From: Streptococcus pluranimalium
Lineage (GTDB): Bacteria; Bacillota; Bacilli; Lactobacillales; Streptococcaceae
Direction: 5' to 3'
Assembly: GCF_002953735.1 (NCBI RefSeq)
Contig: NZ_CP025536.1
Span: 316,001-380,000 of the forward strand
Length of the DNA: 64,000 bases
Shown here: positions 17,535-26,383 of the stretch, one piece after another
How positions within the stretch are numbered: the first letter of the stretch is position 1
Layout of the letters: every line of letters begins with the position of its first letter
Program-made: the position numbers and the translations under genes
The notes under the pieces: model-generated
What the model was told of the DNA's origin: nothing
Seen by the model: only the letters and a program-made list of their open reading frames with translations
Databases searched by the model: none

Positions 17535-18683
17535 ATGACCCAATATTTAAAAGCTGATCGATTTTATTTTGTGGATGGCCTTAAAGAAGGTGGCTACCTT
17601 ACTCTCTTGGATGGTCATTTTGGCCGATGGCAGAATGAGAAGCCGACTGATGGCGACATTTTAGACTACAGTGGTAAGCAAATAGCTCCTGGGTTGGTAG
17701 ATACCCACATTCATGGTTATGCTGGTTGGGATGTGATGGATGCTTCTCCTGAAGGCATTCATGCCATGAGTGAAGGCCTCTTATCAACAGGAGTGACATC
17801 CTTTTTACCGACTACTTTGACCTCATCATCTGAATCTTTAGAAAAGGCAGCAGCAACTGTTGCTAGTGTTGCTGAGAAGGTTAAAGGAGCTAAAATTCAA
17901 GGCATCTACTTTGAAGGTCCTTATTTCACAGAAGAGTACAAAGGTGCCCAAAACCCAGACTATATGTTCGACCCTAGCTTAGAAGAATTTGCCAAGTGGC
18001 AAAAAGCGGCTCAAGGAAAGATTAAGAAAATCGCTTTAGCCCCAGAACGACAAGGTGTTGAAGAGTTTGTGTCAACTGTGACTCAGCAGGGAGTAACCGT
18101 TGCTTTGGGACATTCCAATGCCACTTACGAGAAGGCGAAAGCAGCAGTAGATGCAGGCGCCTCTGTCTGGGTTCATGCTTACAATGGGATGAGGGGTTTG
18201 ACACACCGTGAACCAGGGATGGTTGGTGCTGTTTATAATATTCCTGATACCTATGCTGAGCTCATTACAGACGGGCACCACGTGTCACCTGTAGCTAGTG
18301 AAATCCTCATGCGTGAAAAAGGACACGATCATGTAGCTTTGATTACAGATTGTATGCGGGCAGGCGGTCAGCCTGATGGGGATTATACATTAGGTGAATT
18401 TCCAGTTGTTGTTGAAAATGGAACCGCTCGTTTGAAAGATAGTGGCAATCTGGCTGGTTCTATTCTGAAACTCAAAGACGGTATTAAAAATGTGGTTGCT
18501 TGGGGTATCGCGACACCAGAAGAAGCGATTAAAATGGCTTCTTATGTGCCGGCAAAATCCGTCGGCATTGACCATGTCTGTGGGCAATTAACAGAAGGCT
18601 ACGCAGCTGACTTTATCGTCTTAGACGATGATTTGGAATTGATTGCGACTTATTTGAATGGACAGAAAGTTTTTGAAGCATAA
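17535..18683 (+). CDS. nagA: N-acetylglucosamine-6-phosphate deacetylase
   Basis: This 382-residue amidohydrolase removes acetate from GlcNAc 6-phosphate, giving glucosamine 6-phosphate for glycolysis or wall synthesis. Metal- and substrate-binding segments are visible: DTHIHGYAGWDVMD near residue 56, FEGPYF near residue 125, GHSNATYEKA near 193, HAYNGM near 214, and the catalytic Asp in LITDCMRAGG near 275. It has its own promoter with a NagR-like palindrome upstream and a terminator downstream, so it is monocistronic and probably induced by amino sugars. Confidence 0.95.
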   Translation: MTQYLKADRFYFVDGLKEGGYLTLLDGHFGRWQNEKPTDGDILDYSGKQIAPGLVDTHIHGYAGWDVMDASPEGIHAMSEGLLSTGVTSFLPTTLTSSSESLEKAAATVASVAEKVKGAKIQGIYFEGPYFTEEYKGAQNPDYMFDPSLEEFAKWQKAAQGKIKKIALAPERQGVEEFVSTVTQQGVTVALGHSNATYEKAKAAVDAGASVWVHAYNGMRGLTHREPGMVGAVYNIPDTYAELITDGHHVSPVASEILMREKGHDHVALITDCMRAGGQPDGDYTLGEFPVVVENGTARLKDSGNLAGSILKLKDGIKNVVAWGIATPEEAIKMASYVPAKSVGIDHVCGQLTEGYAADFIVLDDDLELIATYLNGQKVFEA

Positions 18684-18690
18684 ACGATAA

Positions 18691-18711
18691 ACTGGGGAAA
18701 CCCAGCTTTTT
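18691..18711 (+). terminator. Terminator of nagA
   Basis: CTGGG and CCCAG pair around a GAAA tetraloop, followed by CTTTTT. Confidence 0.8.
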
Positions 18712-18732
18712 ATAGTCAATTCTTAAACGGAA

Positions 18733-19488
18733 ATGACCTTTGCCATTTATCTCCCACCTCAAGTGGAAATGGAGAAAAAGGTTCCTGTCCTTTATTTCTT
18801 ATCGGGATTGACCTGCACGGATGAAAACTTTTCGACCAAAGCAGGAGCTCAACAATATGCTGCTAAGTACGGTATGGCTCTGGTCATGCCTGATACCTCT
18901 CCTCGTGGGGAAGCTGTTGCTGATGATGAAGCTTATGATCTGGGACAGGGGGCTGGTTTTTACCTCAATGCGACAGAGCAACCTTGGGCTGAACATTATC
19001 GCATGTACGATTATGTGGTGGAAGAATTGCCTGCGCTGATTGAGGAGAATTTTCCTGTGACTGATAAGCGTTCGATTTTTGGGCATAGTATGGGTGGTCA
19101 TGGGGCACTTCAAATTGGTTTGAAAAATTATGAGCAATACCAATCGATTTCTGCCTTTTCCCCAATCGTTAACCCCAGTCAGGTGCCTTGGGGTCAAAAA
19201 GCCTTTACGGCTTACCTTGGCGCTGACAAAGCATCTTGGGCAAGTTATGATAGCACTCACTTACTAAGTCAAGTTGACAAGACTCGTCCGATTTTGATTG
19301 ATCAAGGCTTGGCTGATGATTTCTATTCAGAGCAGTTGCAACCAGAAACCTTTAACAAAGCTGCAGCAGATAATAATATTGAGGTTCAACTTAACCTTCA
19401 TGCCGGTTATGACCATTCTTACTATTTTATTGCTAGCTTTGTTGAAGAACATATAGCTTTTCATGCCCAAAACTTAGGTATTTTGTAA
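18733..19488 (+). pseudogene. S-formylglutathione hydrolase-like esterase, N-terminally shortened
   Basis: The 251-residue frame is a clear FghA/esterase-D family alpha/beta hydrolase: [11 protein letters not shown] oxyanion segment, nucleophile Ser in [10 protein letters not shown], an Asp in DQGLADDF, and the His in GYDHSYYF. Family members normally have about 25 residues before the first strand, whereas here the frame begins at [10 protein letters not shown]. An in-frame TAA lies 9 bases upstream, a terminator ends 22 bases upstream, and I see no ribosome-binding site or promoter. It therefore looks like a gene that has lost its 5' end and may not be expressed. The catalytic residues are intact, so an active short form cannot be excluded. 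Confidence 0.6.
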
Positions 19489-19494
19489 AAAGAT

Positions 19495-19523
19495 TAGACA
19501 AGGTTGACCTCGTTTGCTATAAT
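19495..19523 (+). promoter_or_regulatory. Promoter of the T-box transcript
   Basis: TAGACA (19495-19500) and TATAAT (19518-19523) are separated by 17 bases, with TGC before the -10. It lies just before the T-box leader and overlaps the 3' end region of the esterase frame. Confidence 0.75.
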
Positions 19524-19529
19524 AACAAG

Positions 19530-19715
19530 CAGAAAGAGGGTTATTCTCAGTTTTACCACAAGCGAGTTCGGGATAGTGAAAGCCGAATGGTAGAAGAGAT
19601 TAATTGGAACTTTTGTCAACAATTAAAAAACAAATGAAGTCATAAATTAGGGTGGAACCGCGTTTTAACGCCCCTATGTCAGTTAGGCATGGGAGTGGAG
19701 AAACGTGGTTTTTTA
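19530..19715 (+). promoter_or_regulatory. T-box leader, probably glycine-responsive
   Basis: The T-box core GGGTGGAACCGCG is at 19650-19662. A terminator stem follows, ACCGCGTTT (19657-19665) with AAACGTGGT (19701-19709) and a T run to 19714. The apical part of stem I has AGCGAG and GATAGTGAAAG between TTCGG and CCGAA. The likely specifier is GGA at 19606-19608, followed by A. The other candidate, GGT at 19589-19591, also encodes glycine. Uncharged tRNA-Gly would stabilise the antiterminator and allow transcription onward. The first gene downstream is an HExxH protein; glyQ lies over 1.1 kb away. Confidence 0.88.
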
Positions 19716-19733
19716 TGATGAGTGAGGAAAATT

Positions 19734-20492
19734 ATGGAAGTTCATTATCTAGTAACTGGGCAAGAGGAACTAGAAACCTATCAAACTTTCTATGAGAATC
19801 ATCAATCGAGATTAGCAGATTTTCAAGCGTTTTTGAGAAAGCATTATGTTCTTGAAGAGTTACCGCAAATGCTAGTATTCTCAAATCTTGCAGGAGCAAC
19901 ATCCATTGTTCGTGATATTACGATACCTGCTTATACTAATGACACTAGACTTGTGATGACCCCTGAAATAGATATCTGGAAGCAGATTTATCTAGCGCAG
20001 CTAGACGATTATCCTAATGAGGATACTAGTGCTATAAAAGTTCATTACAGTCGCTTATCGGAAAACCATCTCCTTCAAATCATTGGTCATGAGTTAGCGC
20101 ATTGGTCGGAACTCTTTGAAGATGACTTTGAGGATTATGAAAGTTTTATTTGGTTTGAAGAAGGTATGGTTGAATATCTTAGTCGTCAATATTTTTTGAC
20201 AGCTGATGAATTTCAAGCTGAAAAAAACTGTAATAAGGCACTGGTTGATTTGTATCAGAAAAAATATGGTTGGCATTCACTTAATGATTTTGGAAAAGAA
20301 ACTTATGAGGGGAACTATGCCAGTATTTTTTATGAGTACTGGAGAAGTTTTCTAACGATTGATCAACTTGTCTCCAGTTTAGGATCGGAAAAAGAAGTGT
20401 TTTCCCTCTATCATCAATGGCTGCAAACCAATCACTCAAAGCCTTTATTAGATTGGTTGGTAGATAATAACTTTTTAGAAAAAGAGTTCTAA
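19734..20492 (+). CDS. Putative HExxH zinc-metalloprotein, unknown function
   Basis: This 252-residue soluble protein has no name I can give. It has a gluzincin-like zinc site: HELAHW at residues 119-124 and a downstream FEEGMVEYLSR (141-151), whose Glu could be the third ligand. There is no signal peptide or membrane segment, so it is probably cytoplasmic. The start is ATG 19734, with GAGG 6 bases upstream; an in-frame GTG 12 bases earlier overlaps that site. It is the first gene behind the glycine T-box, so it should rise when glycine is short. No terminator is visible before the glyQ leader, so read-through into glyQS is possible. Confidence 0.8.
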   Translation: MEVHYLVTGQEELETYQTFYENHQSRLADFQAFLRKHYVLEELPQMLVFSNLAGATSIVRDITIPAYTNDTRLVMTPEIDIWKQIYLAQLDDYPNEDTSAIKVHYSRLSENHLLQIIGHELAHWSELFEDDFEDYESFIWFEEGMVEYLSRQYFLTADEFQAEKNCNKALVDLYQKKYGWHSLNDFGKETYEGNYASIFYEYWRSFLTIDQLVSSLGSEKEVFSLYHQWLQTNHSKPLLDWLVDNNFLEKEF

Positions 20493-20522
20493 TCTAGAAT
20501 TAGCTAGAAAAATCATACCTTT

Positions 20523-20697
20523 TCACAGTGTCAGTGGCAGTTTTCTCCCGGTGGTCGATTTGCCACACGCTCATCGTTAGGACGATTGAGCTAGATACTG
20601 CACTAACTCGTCGTTTGTCGCGATATCGGCAACAAACGACTCTTGTCGCAAGAAATTGATATAATGGAGGACAATATGTCTAAAAAACTAACGTTTC
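20523..20697 (+). repeat. Tandem structured leader, copy 1
   Basis: This unit of about 175 bases is repeated at 20698-20872. In order it holds TGTCAGT, a hairpin with a one-base bulge (20569-20577 with 20582-20591), TGCACTA, a 9-bp hairpin (20610-20618 with 20632-20640, GTCGTTTGT/ACAAACGAC), GTCGCAAGAAA, an extended -10 (TGATATAAT, 20657-20665), GGAGG and an ATG at 20676 that opens like GlyQ. Aligned stems differ in sequence between the copies but stay paired. Confidence 0.8.
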
Positions 20698-20753
20698 GCC
20701 TAGGCATTGTCAGTAACTCCTTGTCAGTCGAACTGCCAAACGGCAATCGCTGA
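20676..20753 (+). other. 25-codon decoy reading frame resembling the GlyQ start
   Basis: ATG at 20676, with GGAGG 5 bases upstream, opens a 25-codon frame starting MSKKLTFR, close to the real GlyQ start MSTKKLTFQ. It then runs into the second leader copy and stops at 20751-20753. It appears to be the duplicated ribosome-binding site and first codons of glyQ. Whether it is translated as a leader peptide is unknown. Confidence 0.6.
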
Positions 20754-20872
20754 GAAGCGACTTGCCTAGCCTATGCACTAGCTTGCTTTCAGCAGCAATA
20801 TCGGCTGCTGATGCTCACGTCGCAAGAAAAAATTGAAAATGGAGAAATTTATGTCAACAAAAAAATTGACCT
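20698..20872 (+). repeat. Tandem structured leader, copy 2, adjoining glyQ
   Basis: This is the second copy of the unit, with TTGTCAGT, a bulged hairpin (20743-20751 with 20756-20765), TGCACTA, an 8-bp hairpin (20789-20796 with 20804-20811, TCAGCAGC/GCTGCTGA, loop AATATCG), GTCGCAAGAAA, GGAG and the glyQ ATG at 20851. The extended -10 of copy 1 is not kept here. This copy would form the 5' leader of a transcript started inside copy 1. Confidence 0.8.
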
Positions 20873-21771
20873 TTCAAGAAATTATTTTAACTTTACAACA
20901 ATACTGGAATGATCAGGGCTGTATGCTGATGCAGGCTTACGATAATGAAAAAGGTGCAGGTACGATGAGTCCTTACACTTTCCTTCGCGCCATTGGTCCT
21001 GAGCCATGGAATGCGGCTTATGTAGAGCCTTCACGTCGTCCAGCAGATGGTCGTTATGGGGAAAACCCTAACCGCCTCTACCAACACCACCAATTCCAAG
21101 TGGTTATGAAACCATCCCCATCAAATATTCAAGAACTTTACCTTGAGTCCTTGGAAAAATTGGGGATCAATCCTTTGGAACACGATATCCGCTTTGTTGA
21201 AGATAACTGGGAAAATCCATCAACTGGATCAGCTGGTCTGGGTTGGGAAGTGTGGCTCGATGGGATGGAAATCACTCAGTTTACTTACTTCCAACAAGTT
21301 GGTGGTCTAGCAACATCACCAGTAACGGCTGAAGTAACTTACGGTTTGGAGCGTTTAGCCTCTTATATCCAAGAAGTTGACTCGGTGTATGATATTGAGT
21401 GGGCACCAGGTGTTAAATATGGTGAAATCTTCTTGCAACCTGAGTACGAACATTCTAAATATTCCTTTGAACTATCTAATCAAGACATGCTCTTGGAAAA
21501 TTTTGAGAAATTTGAAAAAGAAGCTGGTCGTGCCTTGGAAGAAGGCCTTGTTCATCCAGCTTATGACTACGTTTTAAAATGTTCTCATACCTTTAACTTG
21601 CTAGATGCGCGTGGCGCGGTTTCTGTTACAGAACGTGCTGGTTATATTTCCCGTATCCGTAATCTAGCGCGTGTCGTTGCCAAAACTTTTGTAGCAGAAC
21701 GCAAAAAACTAGGTTTCCCACTCTTAGACGAAACCACACGAGCAGAACTATTGAAGGAGGATGCGGAATAA
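20851..21771 (+). CDS. glyQ: Glycyl-tRNA synthetase alpha subunit
   Basis: This 306-residue subunit of the bacterial alpha2beta2 glycyl-tRNA synthetase carries the class II catalytic core. Typical segments are [24 protein letters not shown] at the start, [26 protein letters not shown], and [18 protein letters not shown] start at ATG 20851, with GGAG 6 bases upstream; an ATG 18 bases earlier is in frame but overlaps the site. The stop overlaps the glyS start (TAATG). The leader is the second of two tandem structured copies rather than a T-box. Confidence 0.97.
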   Translation: MSTKKLTFQEIILTLQQYWNDQGCMLMQAYDNEKGAGTMSPYTFLRAIGPEPWNAAYVEPSRRPADGRYGENPNRLYQHHQFQVVMKPSPSNIQELYLESLEKLGINPLEHDIRFVEDNWENPSTGSAGLGWEVWLDGMEITQFTYFQQVGGLATSPVTAEVTYGLERLASYIQEVDSVYDIEWAPGVKYGEIFLQPEYEHSKYSFELSNQDMLLENFEKFEKEAGRALEEGLVHPAYDYVLKCSHTFNLLDARGAVSVTERAGYISRIRNLARVVAKTFVAERKKLGFPLLDETTRAELLKEDAE

Positions 21772-23807
21772 TGTCAAAAAATCTATTAATCGAACTTGGT
21801 CTGGAGGAACTTCCAGCCTATGTTGTCACACCTAGTGAACAACAACTCGGAGAGCGCCTCGCTACTTTCTTTAAGGATAACCGTCTCTCTTTTGAAGACA
21901 TCAAGACTTTTTCAACACCTCGTCGTTTAGCGGCGCGTGTGACAGGTCTTGCGGACCAACAAACTGATTTGACAGAAGATTTCAAAGGCCCTGCGAAGAA
22001 AATTGCTCTTGATGAAGAGGGAAATTACACCAAAGCCGCTCAAGGTTTTGTGCGTGGCAAAGGATTGACGACAGATGACATCGAATTCCGTGAAGTCAAA
22101 GGTGTTGAATATCTCTATGTCACCAAAAACGAAGCTGGTAAACTAGCAGAAGAGGTTTTAGTTGATATTCCTCAAGTGCTTAATCAAATGACCTTCCCAG
22201 TTAACATGCACTGGGCTAAAAATAGCTTTGAATACATTCGTCCAGTACATACCTTGACGGTTCTCTTGGATGACAAGGCTTTGGAAATGGAGTTCCTAGA
22301 TATTCAATCTGGTCGTGTCAGTCGTGGACACCGTTTCCTTGGTCAAGAAACGGAGATTGCTTCAGCGACTTCTTATGAAGATAACTTGCGTGCGCAATTT
22401 GTTATCGCCGATGCCAAAGAGCGTGAGGACATGATTGTTGAGCAAATCAAAGCTATTGAAGCTGCGGAGAATGTTCAAGTGGAAATCGACCCAGATCTTC
22501 TTAATGAAGTCCTCAACTTGGTCGAATACCCAACAGCTTTCATGGGTGCCTTTGATGCCAAGTACCTTGAGATTCCTGAAGAAGTTTTGGTAACGTCAAT
22601 GAAAAACCACCAACGTTATTTTGTGGTGCGTGACCAAGATGGTAACTTGAAGCCTAACTTTATTTCAGTGCGTAATGGTAATGACCAACACATCGAAAAC
22701 GTGGTTAAAGGGAATGAAAAAGTTCTGGTGGCTCGTTTGGAAGATGGAGAGTTCTTCTGGCGTGAAGACCAAAAACTCAAAATTGAAGACTTAGTGGCTA
22801 AGTTGGCTGATGTCACCTTCCATGAAAAAATCGGTTCTTTAGCAGAACACATGGAACGTAGTGGTGTGATTGCGAAATACTTGACTGAAAAAGCTGATCT
22901 TTCAGCAGAAGAAAGCAAGGCAGTTGCCCGTGCCGCTCAAATCTATAAATTTGACTTGTTGACCGGTATGGTGGGTGAATTTGATGAATTGCAAGGTCTT
23001 ATGGGTGAAAAATATGCCCTTCTTGCCGGTGAAGACGCAGCGGTTGCGACAGCTATTCGTGAACACTACCTGCCAAGTTCAGCTGACGGTGCCTTACCCG
23101 AAACCAAAGTTGGTGCGGTACTAGCGCTTTCTGACAAGCTGGATACACTTCTCTCATTCTTCACTGTAGGGCTCATTCCATCAGGGTCTAACGATCCGTA
23201 TGCTCTTCGTCGTGCGACAGCGGGTATTGTTCGTATCTTGGATGCCTTCGGTTGGGAAATGCCATTAGATGAATTGATCAATGATTTGTATGCTTTATCA
23301 TTTGATAGTTTGTCTTATGATAATAAAGCCGACGTCATGAGCTTTATCCGTGCCCGTGTGGATAAAATGATGGATAAAGCAATTCCAAAAGACATTCGCA
23401 CAGCTGTTCTTGACAGTACCAACTATGTGGTTAGCGAGCAGCTAGCTGCCAGCTCTGCTATTTTCCAAAAATCAAAAGAAGCAGGCTACAAAGAAGCTGT
23501 TGAAAGCTTGTCACGTGTCTTCAATCTGGCTGAAAAAGCAGAAGGGAAGACTGTTGATGCAAGCCTCTTTGAGAATGCACCAGAAAAAGCTCTTCATGAA
23601 GCTGTTGCAGCTTTAGAGATGAATCATGATATGCTTGCTAATGTGGAAGCCCTCTTTGGTCTAGCACCAGTCATCACAGACTTCTTTGACAATACCATGG
23701 TTATGGCAGATGACGAAGCTCTCAAAGCTAATCGTCTAGCCATCTTGAAAACTCTAGCTGATAAAGCAAGCTATGTAGCTATTTTCAATCAGTTGAACAG
23801 TAAATAA
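21771..23807 (+). CDS. glyS: Glycyl-tRNA synthetase beta subunit
   Basis: This 678-residue beta subunit holds the tRNA-binding parts and works with GlyQ in charging tRNA-Gly. The N-terminus [16 protein letters not shown] and [11 protein letters not shown] are family signatures. An HD-like central region and a C-terminal anticodon-binding segment ([27 protein letters not shown]) are present. The length is normal. Translation is coupled to glyQ through a TAATG overlap. Confidence 0.97.
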   Translation: MSKNLLIELGLEELPAYVVTPSEQQLGERLATFFKDNRLSFEDIKTFSTPRRLAARVTGLADQQTDLTEDFKGPAKKIALDEEGNYTKAAQGFVRGKGLTTDDIEFREVKGVEYLYVTKNEAGKLAEEVLVDIPQVLNQMTFPVNMHWAKNSFEYIRPVHTLTVLLDDKALEMEFLDIQSGRVSRGHRFLGQETEIASATSYEDNLRAQFVIADAKEREDMIVEQIKAIEAAENVQVEIDPDLLNEVLNLVEYPTAFMGAFDAKYLEIPEEVLVTSMKNHQRYFVVRDQDGNLKPNFISVRNGNDQHIENVVKGNEKVLVARLEDGEFFWREDQKLKIEDLVAKLADVTFHEKIGSLAEHMERSGVIAKYLTEKADLSAEESKAVARAAQIYKFDLLTGMVGEFDELQGLMGEKYALLAGEDAAVATAIREHYLPSSADGALPETKVGAVLALSDKLDTLLSFFTVGLIPSGSNDPYALRRATAGIVRILDAFGWEMPLDELINDLYALSFDSLSYDNKADVMSFIRARVDKMMDKAIPKDIRTAVLDSTNYVVSEQLAASSAIFQKSKEAGYKEAVESLSRVFNLAEKAEGKTVDASLFENAPEKALHEAVAALEMNHDMLANVEALFGLAPVITDFFDNTMVMADDEALKANRLAILKTLADKASYVAIFNQLNSK

Positions 23808-24090
23808 TGTCAGCATGATTAAGATGTTAATATAAAAATAGAGAAAGGGAGACTGAGATTAATCTATCAAGCTATTATTTTGACTGTCCCTTGAAGCCTT
23901 GCTTTGGTTAGCTTCACACAACAGAAGTATAGAGTGTTTAAGGACTGAATGATATAGGTTTTGTTGTCAATGATTATGGCTTTGAATATGATTGGAAACG
24001 CAAGGTTTAGATGAACTGCCTCGGAAACAAGCAGCCGTTGCTAGTTTTCTAAATTCTGAAAGTTTTCTTATCGGTCTTAGTATTGGAAAT
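23808..24090 (+). other. Intergenic stretch with possible decayed coding sequence
   Basis: No complete gene is seen. Short open stretches in different frames look protein-like (for example [16 protein letters not shown] around 23957-24006, and the codons just before 24091), interrupted by stops. A weak inverted repeat around 23846-23893 (AAGGGA with TCCCTT) could end glyS transcripts. I cannot identify a parent gene. Confidence 0.35.
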
Positions 24091-24348
24091 TTGGATCAAG
24101 TAAAAATTAATCGCATCAACGAATTAGCTAAAAAGAAAAAGACAGTTGGTCTGACAGGTGAAGAAAAAGTAGAGCAAGAGCAGCTTCGCCGCGAATATAT
24201 AGATGGTTACCGTAAATCATTGCGTCACCACATCGAAGGAATTAAACTGGTAGACGAAGATGGTAAGGACGTAACTCCAGAAAAGCTTCGTCAAATTCAA
24301 CGTGAAAAAGGCTTGCATGGGCGTAGCCTAGATGATCCTGAATCTTAA
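24091..24348 (+). CDS. DUF896 (YnzC-like) small protein
   Basis: This 85-residue protein matches the DUF896/YnzC family over its whole length: [17 protein letters not shown] at the N-terminus, [32 protein letters not shown] in the middle, and [14 protein letters not shown] at the end. Family proteins begin at the equivalent of the TTG at 24091, with M-D at positions 1-2. There is only a weak GGA site close by, so initiation is probably inefficient. An upstream TTG at 23992 is in frame, but the added residues do not belong to the family. The function is unknown; the B. subtilis relative is in the SOS-associated yneA operon region. Confidence 0.8.
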   Translation: MDQVKINRINELAKKKKTVGLTGEEKVEQEQLRREYIDGYRKSLRHHIEGIKLVDEDGKDVTPEKLRQIQREKGLHGRSLDDPES

Positions 24349-24361
24349 TAAGAACAGAAGT

Positions 24362-24597
24362 AGAGAGTGGGACAAAAATCGGTCATTCGTCAGAATTCGA
24401 TTTCCCTCACTCTTTTATTTTAGGTTCGGGCTGAAACGGTCTATCCCCAGGCCATTTCACTCCCACCTCCGCACAGTGGAGTGGGGCTGTAAAAGCTGAT
24501 AGAATCAGTGAATTAGAGCCCACTCAACCACTGCGTCTTGCTTGACAATCTAAAATGAATTGAGAGGTTAGGACTTTTGTCCCAGCCTCTATTTTTT
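24362..24597. repeat. Hairpin-rich intergenic element
   Basis: About 235 bases are made of successive inverted repeats: 24363-24414 (AGAGTG...CACTCT then TTTT, also the likely DUF896 terminator), 24458-24484 (CACTCC/GGAGTG), 24479-24525 (GAGTGGG...CCCACTC with an inner CTGAT/ATCAG hairpin), and 24562-24597 (AGAGGTTAGGAC/GTCCCAGCCTCT then TTTTTT). The ends are related: AGAGTGGGACAAAA at the left against TTTTGTCCCAGCCTCT at the right. It resembles the palindromic intergenic repeats of streptococci and includes terminators. It encodes no protein that I can see. Confidence 0.7.
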
Positions 24598-24799
24598 ATT
24601 GTAAGTACTTTTCATCCTCATTTTTCATTTTCTAAGAAAAGTTTTGATATTCTAAAAAACATATACCATCTTTTTCACAAAGTATTGAGAGTCATTGCGA
24701 CAAAAGGCATGTGAAATCTATTTCATTCTCATAATGAAGATTGTGAAAAAAAGTTCTTTAAGAAAAATGATGAAAACTAATGCAAAAAATTATCAGTTT

Positions 24800-24808
24800 T
24801 GGTATAGT
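24800..24808 (+). promoter_or_regulatory. Extended -10 promoter of the glp operon
   Basis: TGGTATAGT is an extended -10. ATGCAA at 24780-24785 gives only a weak -35 at 17 bases. The transcript would start just before the cre-like palindrome. Confidence 0.6.
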
Positions 24809-24811
24809 TAA

Positions 24812-26374
<1,563 letters not shown>

Positions 26375-26383
26375 GAGCAATAT

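Noticed and set aside
19734..20492. Phage or toxin-antitoxin metallopeptidase (ImmA-like)
   Set aside because: It has an HExxH site but no adjacent HTH repressor or phage genes; the T-box context favours a chromosomal metabolic role.
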